This document shows, piece after piece, positions 7,668 to 16,800 of a stretch of 64,000 nucleotides of DNA. The translations under genes and the position numbers were made by a program. Origin of the DNA: Stenotrophomonas sp. NA06056 (GTDB lineage Bacteria > Pseudomonadota > Gammaproteobacteria > Xanthomonadales > Xanthomonadaceae). Under the pieces are notes generated by a model. It worked only from the letters and a program-made list of their open reading frames with translations. It made no database searches and was not told the DNA's origin. Position 1 is the first letter of the stretch; each line of letters starts with the position of its first letter. The stretch is taken from contig NZ_CP054931.1 of NCBI RefSeq assembly GCF_013364355.1, positions 992,001-1,056,000 on the forward strand, in the 5' to 3' direction.

Positions 7668-9641
7668 CTACTTCGCGTAGTGCCCACCGCAGTCGGCATT
7701 CTTGCCCGGGCCAAGTTCGATGGTGGCCAGCAGTGCCGCTGGCGGCGCGATGCTGCCCAGCGTCAACGCCACCGCCCCCCGGATACCCAGCGCCTTGAAG
7801 TCCGGACGGAACGATGGGTCCTTGAACGTGCCGCCGATGCGCAAGGGTGAGCGCAGCACCAGGATGCTCCTGTCCTTCGGTCGGGGCTTCAGCAGCAGGT
7901 CCAGCGTTTCATCGCGCAGGCTGACATCGCCCTCGCCGAGGATGATCGTGTCGGTGGTGTCCACTGCCATCGACCGGGTATGCATCAGGCCCTCGCGTAC
8001 GCCGAAATCGGCGAACGCGCAGCGCAGCGGAATCTGCTTGTCGCCGGTGAACAGGAATTTCAGCGACTCGGTGATGTCCAGCCCCGCCACTTCCATCAAC
8101 AGGTTGCCGACATGGCCGCGGCCCATGCCCAACGCCACGTTGCCGCTGCTGCTGCCAAGCATCGCCGCGATCGAGTTGCCGTTACCGGTCAGGTCAATGT
8201 CGCCACTGATACCACCCTTGGCCTGCTCGGCCAGCTTGGCATCGGGGAACAGCTGGCCCAGTTGCACGCCACGCACGCTGGCCTTCAGTGAAGTGGCAAT
8301 CTGTGGCCGACGTGCGTCCATGCGGATCGTGCTGCGGATGTCGCCGCCTGCAACGCCGAAGTTCAACGGATCCAGCCGCAGCACGCCATCATCCAGCAGC
8401 AGGTGCGCATCCATGTCGTCCAGCGGCAGCTTCGGCGCATTGATGCGCTGCGCCTTCCAACGCACGTCGGCATCCATCGCACGCAGTTTGCCCAGGTTGT
8501 ACGGTGTGGCCGGCAGCACCTTCGCGCTGGCAGCCACGCGGGCAGCCTCGGCCTTCTGTTCTGCATTGGCGGTCTCACCGCCGCCGGTCTTCGGGGGCGC
8601 GCCAACGAAGCCGGCAAGATCATCGAAATCGAGACGACGCGACACCAGGTTCGCGGTCATCCGTGGGCGCTCCCGGGACACGTCGAACTGCACATCGCCC
8701 CCCAGGTCACTGTCGCCGACCTTGCCGGTGAAGCGCTCGTAGCGCCATACCTGATGATCGCGCTTCAGGCGGCCCTCCAGGGCATACGGCGGGGAAGGCG
8801 GAATGGCGATGCCCAGCAGTGGATACAGGTCGGCCAGGTCGTTGCCGCTCAGCGCGAACTGCAGGTCGAATACCTGCAGCTGGAACGGGTTGGTCAAGGT
8901 GCCGCTGGCGACGGCGTGGGTGGCACCGGCGCGGCCATCAAGATGGATGCGGAAGGGGTGGGCGCTGTCGGTCAGTTCCAGCGGCGATTCGGTGCCACCG
9001 CTCAGGATGAAGGGATTGCCCTGCCAGCGCCCCTTGCCGGCGACCAGCAACGGTGGTGCGGCGTCGGCCTGTTTCGGTTCGCCGCTGCGCACGTTCACCA
9101 GGATATCGGTGCGGCCGAGCGCGTCGAGGAACTGCAGGCGGCCATCATCGATACTCAGGCGCTTGAGCTGCGGCGTGGTGCCGCCATTGCTGTCGCCGAG
9201 GAAATTCCAGTTGCCCGGGTCGCCTTTCCGCGGTGCCGTCTCCAGCAGTACGTCAGGGCGGGTCAGGCGGACTTCGGGCAGTTGCACGCTACCGCGCAGC
9301 AGTGGCCAGACCCGCACGTCGATCTCGACCCGGTCGGCGCTGGCCATGTTCGGCTGCTTGGCCCAGGGCGCATTGGCAAAGGTGAGGGTATCGGCACGCA
9401 CGGTGGTGGTGCGGCCCAGGTCGACATCCAGGTTGCCGATATGCAGGACGCGCCCCGTACGCGCCTGCACCGCACGTTCCACCGGGCCCTTGAACCAGTT
9501 CCAGTCCCACAGAGCGATGAGGACCAGCAGTGCCGCGAACAGGAACACCAGTGCGGCGAGCCAGCGCTGCCCACGTGGACCGGGGCGGCGCAGGCGCCAG
9601 CGCGACGCCTTGGGAGCAGCAGGAGCAGAGGCAGCATTCAC
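7668..9641 (-). CDS. AsmA family inner-membrane-anchored protein
   Basis: A 657-residue protein with one N-terminal transmembrane segment (about 29-47, WLAALVFLFAALLVLIALWDWNWF) followed by a long periplasmic beta-rich domain. Typical AsmA features are the N-terminal VERAVQARTGRVLHIGNLDVDLG block and the C-terminal block with NGNSIAAMLGSSSGNVALGMGRG and DETLDLLLKPRPKDRSILVLRSPLRIGGT. AsmA-like proteins are implicated in phospholipid traffic to, or assembly of, the outer membrane. The specific role of this paralog cannot be read from sequence. It is followed by the repeat-filled gap and has no obvious operon partner. Confidence 0.88.
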   Translation of the reverse strand: MNAASAPAAPKASRWRLRRPGPRGQRWLAALVFLFAALLVLIALWDWNWFKGPVERAVQARTGRVLHIGNLDVDLGRTTTVRADTLTFANAPWAKQPNMASADRVEIDVRVWPLLRGSVQLPEVRLTRPDVLLETAPRKGDPGNWNFLGDSNGGTTPQLKRLSIDDGRLQFLDALGRTDILVNVRSGEPKQADAAPPLLVAGKGRWQGNPFILSGGTESPLELTDSAHPFRIHLDGRAGATHAVASGTLTNPFQLQVFDLQFALSGNDLADLYPLLGIAIPPSPPYALEGRLKRDHQVWRYERFTGKVGDSDLGGDVQFDVSRERPRMTANLVSRRLDFDDLAGFVGAPPKTGGGETANAEQKAEAARVAASAKVLPATPYNLGKLRAMDADVRWKAQRINAPKLPLDDMDAHLLLDDGVLRLDPLNFGVAGGDIRSTIRMDARRPQIATSLKASVRGVQLGQLFPDAKLAEQAKGGISGDIDLTGNGNSIAAMLGSSSGNVALGMGRGHVGNLLMEVAGLDITESLKFLFTGDKQIPLRCAFADFGVREGLMHTRSMAVDTTDTIILGEGDVSLRDETLDLLLKPRPKDRSILVLRSPLRIGGTFKDPSFRPDFKALGIRGAVALTLGSIAPPAALLATIELGPGKNADCGGHYAK

Positions 9642-9718
9642 GCTGCCATGGTTGCCCTGTCGGGGTGGACGGGGCGCGAAGCGATCATGTAGATGGCGTG
9701 CAGAGTGGACGCCTGCTT

Positions 9719-9740
9719 GCCGGGCAGGGCCCGGCGCTAC
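9719..9740 (-). repeat. Single GTAG (SMAG-type) palindrome
   Basis: GCCGGGCAGGGCCCGGCGCTAC reads on the minus strand as GTAGCGCCGGGC... and lies just downstream of the trhA-like stop codon. It is one of many such repeats in this window. Confidence 0.65.
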
Positions 9741-9753
9741 CGCAGATCAGCGG

Positions 9754-10392
9754 TCACAGCACCTGTCGGGTCACTGCGACGAAGTGGCAGACACTGCCGC
9801 CGATCACGAACAGATGCCAGATCGCATGCGAGTAGGGAATGGATTCGCGGTGGTAGAAGTAGGTGCCCAGCGTGTAGGACAGGCCGCCGCCGAACAGCCA
9901 GGCCAAGGTGCCGCCATCGATCGAAGCCCACATCGGCTTGATCGCCACCACCACCAGCCAGCCCATGGCGATGTAGATCACCGTGGACAACACCTTGAAA
10001 CGGCCGGTGTAGAACAGCTTGAACACCACGCCGCCGAGCGCCAGCGCCCAGATCGCGGTGAACATGCCCCAGCCCCAGGGGCCGCGCAGGCCGATCAGGG
10101 TGAACGGCGTATAGGTACCGGCGATCAGCACATAGATCGCGCAATGGTCGAACACCTTCAGGCGGCCCTTGGCCTGCGGGTGCTGGATGGCGTGGTACAG
10201 CGTGGAGGCGGTGTACAGCAGCAGCAGGGCGATGCCGAACACGATCGCGCTGGCCAGTTGCCAGCCATCGCCGTAGATCGCGGCCAGGGTGATCAGTACC
10301 GCGCTGGCGGCCAGGGCAAGCACCGCACCCAGGCCGTGGGTCAGGGCGCTGGCAATTTCTTCACGGATCGAAGCAACGGAAGTCGTGGACAT
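9754..10392 (-). CDS. Hemolysin III / TrhA (PAQR-like) membrane protein
   Basis: A 212-residue, seven-helix inner-membrane protein of the hemolysin III (YqfA/TrhA) family. Family motifs are EEIASALTHGLGAVLAL at the N-terminus, STLYHAI, FDHCAIYVLIAGTYTPF and the C-terminal HAIWHLFVIGGSVCHF. The conserved histidines and the Asp fit the metal site of PAQR-type proteins. ATG 10392 (MSTTSVASIREE) gives the family's normal N-terminus. Despite the name, a hemolytic role is not implied; family members affect membrane-lipid homeostasis. It lies downstream of prfC in the same direction, with a 96-bp gap. Confidence 0.88.
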   Translation of the reverse strand: MSTTSVASIREEIASALTHGLGAVLALAASAVLITLAAIYGDGWQLASAIVFGIALLLLYTASTLYHAIQHPQAKGRLKVFDHCAIYVLIAGTYTPFTLIGLRGPWGWGMFTAIWALALGGVVFKLFYTGRFKVLSTVIYIAMGWLVVVAIKPMWASIDGGTLAWLFGGGLSYTLGTYFYHRESIPYSHAIWHLFVIGGSVCHFVAVTRQVL

Positions 10393-10488
10393 GGCATGGG
10401 CATCATCTGCAGGGAGGGGGACCCGCACCCCCCTATCATCGCCGCGATGGCGGGCGCGTGCACCCCCGCCACCGTATGGTCGCTGCAA

Positions 10489-12093
10489 TCAGTTGCCGGT
10501 GACCGTATGCGCGGCTTCACGGGTTGCCGAGAAACGCACGTCCGGCGCGCGTTCCTGCGCCAGCTGCAGGTTGACCCGGGTCGGCGCCAGGTAGACCAGG
10601 TGGCCGGCGGCGTCGAGGGCCAGGTTCAGCGCGTTCTTCTCGCGGAACTCTTCCAGCTTCTTCTCGTTGCTGCAGTGGACCCAGCGCGCCGTGGTCACGC
10701 TGACCGGCTCGAAGGTGGCTTCCACACCGTATTCGTCCTTCAGACGGTAGGCGGCCACATCGAACTGCAGCACACCCACCGCGCCCAGGATCAGATCGTT
10801 GCTGGTCAACGGACGGAAGAACTGGGTGGCGCCTTCCTCGGACAACTGTGCCAGGCCCTTCTGCAGCTGCTTGAGCTTGAGCGGATCGCGCAGGCGGGCG
10901 CGACGGAACAGTTCCGGTGCGAAGTTGGGGATGCCGGTGAAGGTGATCGCTTCGCCTTCGGTGAAGGTGTCACCGATGGAGATGGTGCCGTGGTTGTGGA
11001 TGCCGATGACATCGCCCGGCCACGCCTCGGCGGCGATTTCACGGTCGCTGGCCATGAAGGTCAGCGCATTGGCCAGCTTCATGTCCTTGCCCGTACGCAC
11101 GTGCAGGGTCTTCATGCCGGCAGTGAACTTGCCCGAGCAGACGCGCATGAAGGCCACGCGGTCACGGTGCTGCGGATCCATGTTGGCCTGGATCTTGAAC
11201 ACGAAGCCGGTCAGCTTCGGCTCCTGCGGCGCGATCTCGCGACCGGTGGTGGAGCGCGCCTGCGGCGACGGTGCGTGTTCGGCGAAGAAGTCCAGCAGCG
11301 GCTGCACGCCGAAGTTGTTCACGCCCGAACCGAAGAACACCGGGGTCTGCTTGCCGGCCCGGTAGGCCTGCAGGTCGAACGGGTGGCTGGCGCCCTGCAC
11401 CAGTTCCAGTTCGTCGCGCAGATCGGCCAGCATCCGCTCGCCGATCTTCTCGGCCAGCCCGGGCGAATCGATCGACGGGAAGATGGTCGAATCCTGACGG
11501 GTGAAGTTGCGGCCCTGCTCGTAGAGATGCACTTCGCCGGTGATCAGGTGGACCACGCCCTTCAGGCGCTGACCCATGCCGATCGGCCAGGTGACCGGTG
11601 CGCACTGGATGCCGAGCACGCTTTCAACCTCATCCAGCAGGTCGATCGGCTCCTTGCCCTCGCGATCAAGCTTGTTGATGAAGGTCATGATCGGGGTGTC
11701 GCGCAGGCGGCACACTTCCATCAGCTTGATGGTGCGCTCTTCCACGCCCTTGGCCACGTCGATCACCATCAGCGCCGAGTCCACCGCGGTCAGCACGCGG
11801 TAGGTGTCCTCGCCGAAGTCGGCGTGGCCCGGGGTGTCGAGCAGGTTGATGATCTTGCCTTCGTACGGGAACTGCATCACCGAGGAGGTGACGGAGATGC
11901 CGCGCTCCTTTTCCAGCGCCATCCAGTCCGAGGTGGCGTGGCGGGCAGCCTTGCGGCCCTTCACCGAACCGGCCATCTGGATCGCGCCGCCGAACAGCAG
12001 CAGCTTTTCGGTCAGCGTGGTCTTGCCGGCGTCAGGGTGGGAAATGATGGCGAACGTGCGGCGACGCGACGCTTCGGTGGCGACTTCGGACAT
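10489..12093 (-). CDS. prfC: Peptide chain release factor 3
   Basis: GTPase that recycles release factors RF1 and RF2 from the ribosome. The 534-residue length is standard. The G1 loop SHPDAGKTT is at about 18-26, the [12 protein letters not shown] switch region follows, and [14 protein letters not shown] (G3) and FINKLDREG (G4) are all present. Domains II and III follow with [12 protein letters not shown] and [20 protein letters not shown]. The gene is complete, with ATG at 12091-12093. Confidence 0.97.
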   Translation of the reverse strand: MSEVATEASRRRTFAIISHPDAGKTTLTEKLLLFGGAIQMAGSVKGRKAARHATSDWMALEKERGISVTSSVMQFPYEGKIINLLDTPGHADFGEDTYRVLTAVDSALMVIDVAKGVEERTIKLMEVCRLRDTPIMTFINKLDREGKEPIDLLDEVESVLGIQCAPVTWPIGMGQRLKGVVHLITGEVHLYEQGRNFTRQDSTIFPSIDSPGLAEKIGERMLADLRDELELVQGASHPFDLQAYRAGKQTPVFFGSGVNNFGVQPLLDFFAEHAPSPQARSTTGREIAPQEPKLTGFVFKIQANMDPQHRDRVAFMRVCSGKFTAGMKTLHVRTGKDMKLANALTFMASDREIAAEAWPGDVIGIHNHGTISIGDTFTEGEAITFTGIPNFAPELFRRARLRDPLKLKQLQKGLAQLSEEGATQFFRPLTSNDLILGAVGVLQFDVAAYRLKDEYGVEATFEPVSVTTARWVHCSNEKKLEEFREKNALNLALDAAGHLVYLAPTRVNLQLAQERAPDVRFSATREAAHTVTGN

Positions 12094-12167
12094 GGCAGTG
12101 GCGCCCGCACGGGGCGCTTTTCAAAGAGATAAGCGCCCGATTATACCGGCCTGCCGGCGTCGGCGGG

Positions 12168-13052
12168 TCAGCGCCCAGCGCTGGCGTCGCCGCTGCCCTC
12201 GCGGGCGAAGTGCAGTTCGCCCTGCGGGGCGAGGATGCGCACTGGCACTGAACGCAGGCCCATGCCGCGGTTGAGCTGCACCACGAAGTGCAGGTGCGGG
12301 GCGGTGCTGTAGCCACTGTTGCCGGACAGGCCGATCGGCTGGCCGGCCTGCACCGCTTGGCCGGGGCGGACCCGCATGCCGCCGGCCTGTAGGTGGGCGT
12401 ACATCGCCATGCTGCCGTCGCTGTGCAGGATACGAACGAAGTTGGCGCGTCCGGCATCTCGTTCACGATCCACGCCATTTCCGTGGAAACCGTCCTGTAC
12501 CTGCATCACCGTGCCCTCGCGGGCGGCCAGGACCTGCGTTGCTTCGGGCAAGGCAAAGTCGATGGCGTCGCGGTTTTCCTCGTCATCGTGACTGAACCGG
12601 CCTTGCGGGGCCTGATCCACACGAAGCTGGGCAGCCTCGAAGGGCAGGCGATAGGCGACGTCTTCGGCGTGCGCGGCCGGATTGCCCGGCACCGATTGCA
12701 GGCGAAGGTCCAGTGCCTTGCCGCTGGAAGGGGAGGGAAGGTGACCTACCACCAGACTGCTGGTGGCCTGCACCAGTGACTGCAGCGGCAGGCCCTCCAT
12801 CTGCGTGCCGGGGGCCGCGCGCAGCTCGATCTGCACCGGGCCGGACAGGGGATTGTCGATCCGCGCCTGCCACTGGTCGCCCAGCGACTGCAGCCGCAGT
12901 CCCACCTGGGGGGCGGGGATGCCGTTGCCTGCGGTGTCGCCGGTCAGCTTGCGGTCTGCCAATCCCCAGCCCTGGCGCCAATCGGCGGCGTTCACCGTTG
13001 GGCTTGCCACTACAGGCAGCAACAGCAGGCACAGCAGGCGCAGGCGCGACAT
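12168..13052 (-). CDS. Secreted M23-family (LytM) peptidase
   Basis: A 294-residue exported protein: signal peptide MSRLRLLCLLLLPVVASPTVNA, a beta-rich N-terminal domain, then an M23 domain at about 165-285. Putative zinc ligands are H in FSHDDEENRDAIDFALPE, D in AIDF, and the HLH of APHLHFVVQ; a further His is in MYAHLQAGG. The first ligand sits in the SH(x)nAIDFA form, as in the subfamily with HTGRN..AVDFAMP, so the site looks complete. It probably cleaves peptidoglycan cross-bridges or regulates an amidase. ATG 13052 was selected by its signal peptide and GGAG six bases upstream. It is divergent from the met operon. Confidence 0.85.
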   Translation of the reverse strand: MSRLRLLCLLLLPVVASPTVNAADWRQGWGLADRKLTGDTAGNGIPAPQVGLRLQSLGDQWQARIDNPLSGPVQIELRAAPGTQMEGLPLQSLVQATSSLVVGHLPSPSSGKALDLRLQSVPGNPAAHAEDVAYRLPFEAAQLRVDQAPQGRFSHDDEENRDAIDFALPEATQVLAAREGTVMQVQDGFHGNGVDRERDAGRANFVRILHSDGSMAMYAHLQAGGMRVRPGQAVQAGQPIGLSGNSGYSTAPHLHFVVQLNRGMGLRSVPVRILAPQGELHFAREGSGDASAGR

Positions 13053-13157
13053 CGACAACTCCGGAGCAATGGACCGCCGTGACTGTACGCAAGCGGCTCC
13101 CGGGCGGGTAGTGTCGACGGGTCGTGCTTCATTCATCGCTTTATCCGCATGAAGGGA

Positions 13158-13186
13158 TTGACATGGCCGGAAAGGGCTGGCATCGT
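13158..13186 (+). promoter_or_regulatory. Probable sigma-70 promoter of the met operon
   Basis: A perfect -35 TTGACA (13158-13163) is followed after 17 bp by a poor -10, CATCGT (13181-13186). The predicted transcript start is near 13193, immediately before the riboswitch P1 helix, which supports the assignment despite the weak -10. Confidence 0.5.
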
Positions 13187-13193
13187 GGCTACA

Positions 13194-13306
13194 CCATCGA
13201 GACCGGCAGAGGGACAGGCCCTTTGAAGCCGGGGCAGCCCGCAGACGCGAAAGCGCCTGCGTAGGTGCCAAATCCTGCGGGGACCGTGGCGTCCACCGAA
13301 AGATGG
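13194..13306 (+). ncRNA. SAM-I riboswitch (S-box leader)
   Basis: The leader of metX matches the SAM-I aptamer. P1 pairs CCATC (13194-13198) with GATGG (13302-13306). The conserved GAGGGACAGGCCC and TTTGAAGCC segments (13209-13229) and the hallmark GGTGCCAAATCCTGC (13264-13278) are in order, with a P3-like GCGAAAGCGCC hairpin between. The ligand is S-adenosylmethionine. Downstream lie two hairpins, 13306-13337 (GTTCGA...TCGAAC) and 13339-13357 (CGAGCC...GGCTCG), without a U tract. This suggests translational control or Rho-dependent termination rather than a classical terminator (inference). Confidence 0.9.
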
Positions 13307-13385
13307 TTCGAACCTGCACACAACGTGCATGTCGAACGCGAGCCCCGCGAAGGCTCGATGGCCGATTTCCCTACCGGAACCCGCC

Positions 13386-14417
13386 ATGAGCTTCGCCACC
13401 AGCACCGTGCTTCGCCCCGAACCCTTTGTCCCCGTCAGCGTGCCGGTCGATGACCGCGTGCATGCCGAGCGCGGCGAGTTCGCCGCAGTGCTGTCGATGC
13501 GTCATGCCGGTCCTTGCCCGGTACGCCTGCGCTATGAGTGGGTCGGTCCGGTCAACGCCCCTGTGGTGGTGCTGGCCGGCGGTATTTCCGCGCACCGCCA
13601 TGTGGCCTCCAACGCGCAGTTCACCGAGAAGGGCTGGGCCGAAGGCCTGGTCGGCAGTGGCCGCGCACTGGATCCGCAGCAGCTGCGTGTGCTCGCGTTC
13701 GATTTCATCGGTGCCGACGGTGCGTTGGATGTGCCGATCGATACCGCCGACCAGGCCGATGCATTGGCACTGCTGCTGGACCACCTCGGCATCCGCGCGC
13801 TGAAGGCGTTCGTCGGCTATTCGTACGGTGCGCTGGTCGGCCAGCAGTTCGCGATCCGGCACCGTGCACGGGTACGCCAGCTGGTGCTGGTCAGCGGCGC
13901 GCACCGTCCGCATCCGTATGCCGCCGCCTGGCGTGCGCTGCAGCGCCGTGCCGTGGCGCTGGGCCAACTGCAGTGTGGCGAAGACCACGGTCTGGCACTG
14001 GCCCGCCAGTTCGCGATGCTCAGCTATCGCACGCCGGAAGAATTCGGCGAGCGCTTTGATGCCGCACCGGAAGTGGTCAATGGCCGCGTCCGTGTGGCGG
14101 CCGAAGATTACCTCGACGCCGCTGGCGCACAGTACGTCGCACGGACACCGGTCAATGCCTACCTGCGCCTGTCCGAGTCGATCGACCTGCACCGCGTGGA
14201 CCCGAGCGCGATCCTGCCGCCGACCGTGGTGGTTGCCGTTGAAGGCGACCGCCTGGTGCCGCTCGCCGACCTGGTCGGCCTGGTCGAGGGCTTGGGCCCG
14301 CGCGGCAGCCTGCGCGTGCTGCGCTCGCCCTACGGGCACGACGCCTTCCTGAAAGAAACCGATCGCATCGACGCGATCCTCGCCACCGCCTTCCGCACTT
14401 CTGGAGAGTCCGCATGA
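13386..14417 (+). CDS. metX: Homoserine O-acyltransferase, MetX type
   Basis: Activates homoserine with an acyl group (acetyl or succinyl) for methionine synthesis. It has an alpha/beta-hydrolase fold of 343 residues with the nucleophile elbow GYSYGALVG (Ser about 146), the acid in EGDRLVP and the His in SPYGHDAFLKE. The N-terminus VRLRYEWVGPVNAPVVVLAGGISAHRH corresponds to the MetX oxyanion region. It is shorter than many MetX proteins, and whether acetyl- or succinyl-CoA is used cannot be settled from sequence here. It is the first gene after the SAM riboswitch; its stop overlaps the metB start (ATGA). Confidence 0.88.
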   Translation: MSFATSTVLRPEPFVPVSVPVDDRVHAERGEFAAVLSMRHAGPCPVRLRYEWVGPVNAPVVVLAGGISAHRHVASNAQFTEKGWAEGLVGSGRALDPQQLRVLAFDFIGADGALDVPIDTADQADALALLLDHLGIRALKAFVGYSYGALVGQQFAIRHRARVRQLVLVSGAHRPHPYAAAWRALQRRAVALGQLQCGEDHGLALARQFAMLSYRTPEEFGERFDAAPEVVNGRVRVAAEDYLDAAGAQYVARTPVNAYLRLSESIDLHRVDPSAILPPTVVVAVEGDRLVPLADLVGLVEGLGPRGSLRVLRSPYGHDAFLKETDRIDAILATAFRTSGESA

Positions 14418-15649
14418 GCCTGCACGCCGCTGAACCGTCCTGTTGTCGCACCACTGCCGCCGTCCGCGCCGGCATCGATCGGGACACCGCCCATGGCGCG
14501 GTCACGCCGCCGATCGTGCTGTCGTCGAACTTCAGCTTTGAAGGCTTCGGCAACAAGCGCCAGTACGACTACACCCGCAGTGGCAACCCCACGCGCGACC
14601 TGCTGGGCGAAGCGCTGGCCGAACTGGAAGGCGGCGCCGGTGGCGTGGTGACCGCCACCGGCATGGGCGCGATCAACCTGGTGCTGAACGCATTGCTGCA
14701 GCCCGGCGATACCCTCGTGGTGCCCCATGATGCGTACGGTGGCAGCTGGCGCCTGTTCAACGCGTTGGCGAAGAAGGGCCATTTCGACCTGGTCACCGCC
14801 GACCTGACCGACCCGCGTGCGCTGGCCCAGGCGTTGGCCACGCAGCCGAAGCTGGTGCTGGTGGAAACCCCGTCCAACCCGCTGCTGCGCATCACCGACC
14901 TGCGCTTCGTGATCGACGCGGCGCACAGGGCCGGTGCGCTGGTGGTGGTCGACAACACGTTCCTGTCGCCGGCGTTGCAGCAGCCGCTGTCGTTCGGTGC
15001 GGACCTGGTGCTGCATTCCACCACCAAATACATCAACGGCCACAGCGACGTGGTCGGCGGTGCAGTGATTGCCCGCGATCCCGCCGTGCACGAGCAGCTG
15101 GTGTGGTGGGGCAACGCGCTGGGCCTTACCGGCTCACCGTTCGATGCGTTCCTGACCCTGCGCGGCCTGCGCACGCTGGATGCGCGCCTGCGCGCACACC
15201 AGGAAAACACCGCCGCAATCGTGGCACTGCTTGATGCGCATCCGGCGGTAGCCAAGGTCTATTACCCGGGCCTGGCCGATCATCCGGGCCACGCCGTTGC
15301 CGCCCGGCAGCAGAGTGGTTTCGGCGCGATGCTGTCCTTCGAACTGGCCAGCTGTGCCGGCGAAGATCCGCACGCCGCGGTGCGCGCGTTTGTCGATGGC
15401 CTGCGCTACTTCACGCTGGCCGAGTCGCTGGGGGGCGTGGAGAGCCTGATCGCGCACCCGGCAACCATGACCCATGCAGCGATGACTGCCGAAGCCCGCT
15501 CTGCTGCGGGCATCAGCGACGGGCTGCTGCGGCTGTCGGTCGGTATCGAAGGCGAGCGCGACCTGCTGGCGGATCTGGGCGCTGCATTGGCACGCGCCGA
15601 AGCGGTGATCGACGCAGTGGCACGCGGCAAACAGGTGGCAGACGCATGA
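14414..15649 (+). CDS. metB: Cystathionine gamma-synthase / O-acylhomoserine sulfhydrylase (PLP)
   Basis: PLP enzyme of the Cys/Met metabolism family, 411 residues, acting on the MetX product. The PLP lysine is at about 205 in LHSTTKYINGHSDVVGG. YTRSGNPTRDLL, ATGMGAINLVLNALLQPGD and VVDNTFLSPALQQPLSFGAD are characteristic. Sequence alone does not decide between cystathionine formation (MetB) and direct sulfhydrylation (MetZ). Start ATG overlaps metX by 4 bp and its end overlaps hom by 4 bp, so the three genes are translationally coupled. Confidence 0.9.
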   Translation: MSLHAAEPSCCRTTAAVRAGIDRDTAHGAVTPPIVLSSNFSFEGFGNKRQYDYTRSGNPTRDLLGEALAELEGGAGGVVTATGMGAINLVLNALLQPGDTLVVPHDAYGGSWRLFNALAKKGHFDLVTADLTDPRALAQALATQPKLVLVETPSNPLLRITDLRFVIDAAHRAGALVVVDNTFLSPALQQPLSFGADLVLHSTTKYINGHSDVVGGAVIARDPAVHEQLVWWGNALGLTGSPFDAFLTLRGLRTLDARLRAHQENTAAIVALLDAHPAVAKVYYPGLADHPGHAVAARQQSGFGAMLSFELASCAGEDPHAAVRAFVDGLRYFTLAESLGGVESLIAHPATMTHAAMTAEARSAAGISDGLLRLSVGIEGERDLLADLGAALARAEAVIDAVARGKQVADA

Positions 15650-16713
15650 GCGCTTTGCCTGTCGAGATTCCGCTGCTGGGCAGTGGCCGCTTGGCGCTGC
15701 TCGGAACCGGCACCGTCGGTTCGGCCTTCGTACAGCGCTACCAGGCGTTGCAGGCGCGTGGGCTGGAGTTGCCCAGCGTGCAGTGGCTGGCCAATTCGCG
15801 CACGGCGCTGGCGATCGATCGTGATCTGGTGTTGCCGCTGGAACTGGCACGCCGTGCGCCGCGCGATGGGCAGAGCTCGCCACCGTGGGCCAGTGCCGAA
15901 GGGCTGGAGCGTGGTGACGTGGTGGTCGATGCCACTGCCAGCGAAGACGTAGCGGCGCGCCACGTGCAGTGGTTGGCGCGCGGTGTGCACGTGGTCACCG
16001 CCAACAAGCTCGGCCGCGGTGCGCAGCTGTCACGCGCGCAGGCCATCGCACAGCATTGCGCCGACAGTGGTGCGCGCTACGGCGACAGTGCCACCGTCGG
16101 TGCTGGCCTGCCGTTGCTCAGCAGCCTGCGTGCGCTGGTTGCCGGTGGCGACCACATCCATGCCATCGAAGGCGTGCTTTCCGGCTCGCTGGCGTGGCTG
16201 TTCAATCGTTATGACGGCCAGTCGCCGTTCTCGGCGGCGGTGCGTGAAGCGCTGGCGGCCGGCTACACCGAGCCGGACCCGCGGTTGGATCTTTCCGGCG
16301 AGGATGTCCGCCGCAAATTGTTGATCCTGGCCCGCAGCAGCGGACTGGCGCTGGACGCTTCGCAGGTGCAGGTCGATTCACTGGTGCCGGATACGCTGGC
16401 GGCGTTGCCGCTGGAAGATGCCGTCAATGCGCTGGAACAGCTGGATGCACCGCTGCAGGCGCGTTGGCAGCAGGCGCGCGCGAACGGCCGGGTGCTGCGG
16501 TTTGTGGGGCGTGTTGATGGCGAAGGCGCGCAGGTGGGCCTGCGCGAGCTGCCGGCCGATCACCCGTTGGCGCAGGGCGCGGGCACCGACAACCGCGTGG
16601 CCATCCACAGTGATCGCTATCAGCGCCAGCCGTTGCTGATCCAGGGGCCTGGGGCGGGTGCGGAAGTCACCGCTGCCGCGCTGCTGGATGACGTGCTGCG
16701 GATCGTGGGCTGA
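15646..16713 (+). CDS. hom: Homoserine dehydrogenase (monofunctional)
   Basis: Reduces aspartate semialdehyde to homoserine. The 355-residue protein has an N-terminal NAD(P) fold with LALLGTGTVGS at about 18-27 and no fused aspartokinase or ACT domain. Further motifs are VVDATASEDVA, GVHVVTANK, the substrate region YGDSATVGAGLPLL and GVLSGSLAWLFNRYD. As third gene of the riboswitch-controlled operon it supplies homoserine to MetX, so both precursor and methionine branch respond to SAM. Lack of an ACT domain means no visible threonine feedback site. Confidence 0.93.
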   Translation: MSALPVEIPLLGSGRLALLGTGTVGSAFVQRYQALQARGLELPSVQWLANSRTALAIDRDLVLPLELARRAPRDGQSSPPWASAEGLERGDVVVDATASEDVAARHVQWLARGVHVVTANKLGRGAQLSRAQAIAQHCADSGARYGDSATVGAGLPLLSSLRALVAGGDHIHAIEGVLSGSLAWLFNRYDGQSPFSAAVREALAAGYTEPDPRLDLSGEDVRRKLLILARSSGLALDASQVQVDSLVPDTLAALPLEDAVNALEQLDAPLQARWQQARANGRVLRFVGRVDGEGAQVGLRELPADHPLAQGAGTDNRVAIHSDRYQRQPLLIQGPGAGAEVTAAALLDDVLRIVG

Positions 16714-16729
16714 GCCCAGCCGCTGCGCT

Positions 16730-16790
16730 CGCCGGGCATGGCCCGGCGCTACCCACACCGATCCTGGTAGCGCCGGGCCATGCCCGGCGG
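16730..16790. repeat. Inverted pair of GTAG (SMAG-type) repeats
   Basis: CGCCGGGCATGGCCCGGCGCTAC (in two halves about 16730-16752) faces GTAGCGCCGGGCCATGCCCGG (16767-16790). The pair fills the gap between the convergent hom and hydrolase genes and can form a large hairpin, a plausible bidirectional terminator. Confidence 0.75.
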
Positions 16791-16800
16791 TCATGGAACG

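Noticed and set aside
8803..12132. 1109-codon plus-strand frame over asmA, trhA and prfC
   Set aside because: It spans three well-supported genes on the other strand and has no coherent protein features.
12168..13052. M23 peptidase as inactive because the usual HxxxD is not obvious
   Set aside because: A His-containing FSHDDEEN segment before AIDFALPE matches a known M23 variant spacing, and the HLH motif is intact, so inactivity is not supported.
13329..13385. Longer metX reading or a leader peptide overlapping its start
   Set aside because: The segment coincides with hairpins of the riboswitch expression platform and has no conserved protein sequence; ATG 13386 gives the normal MetX start.
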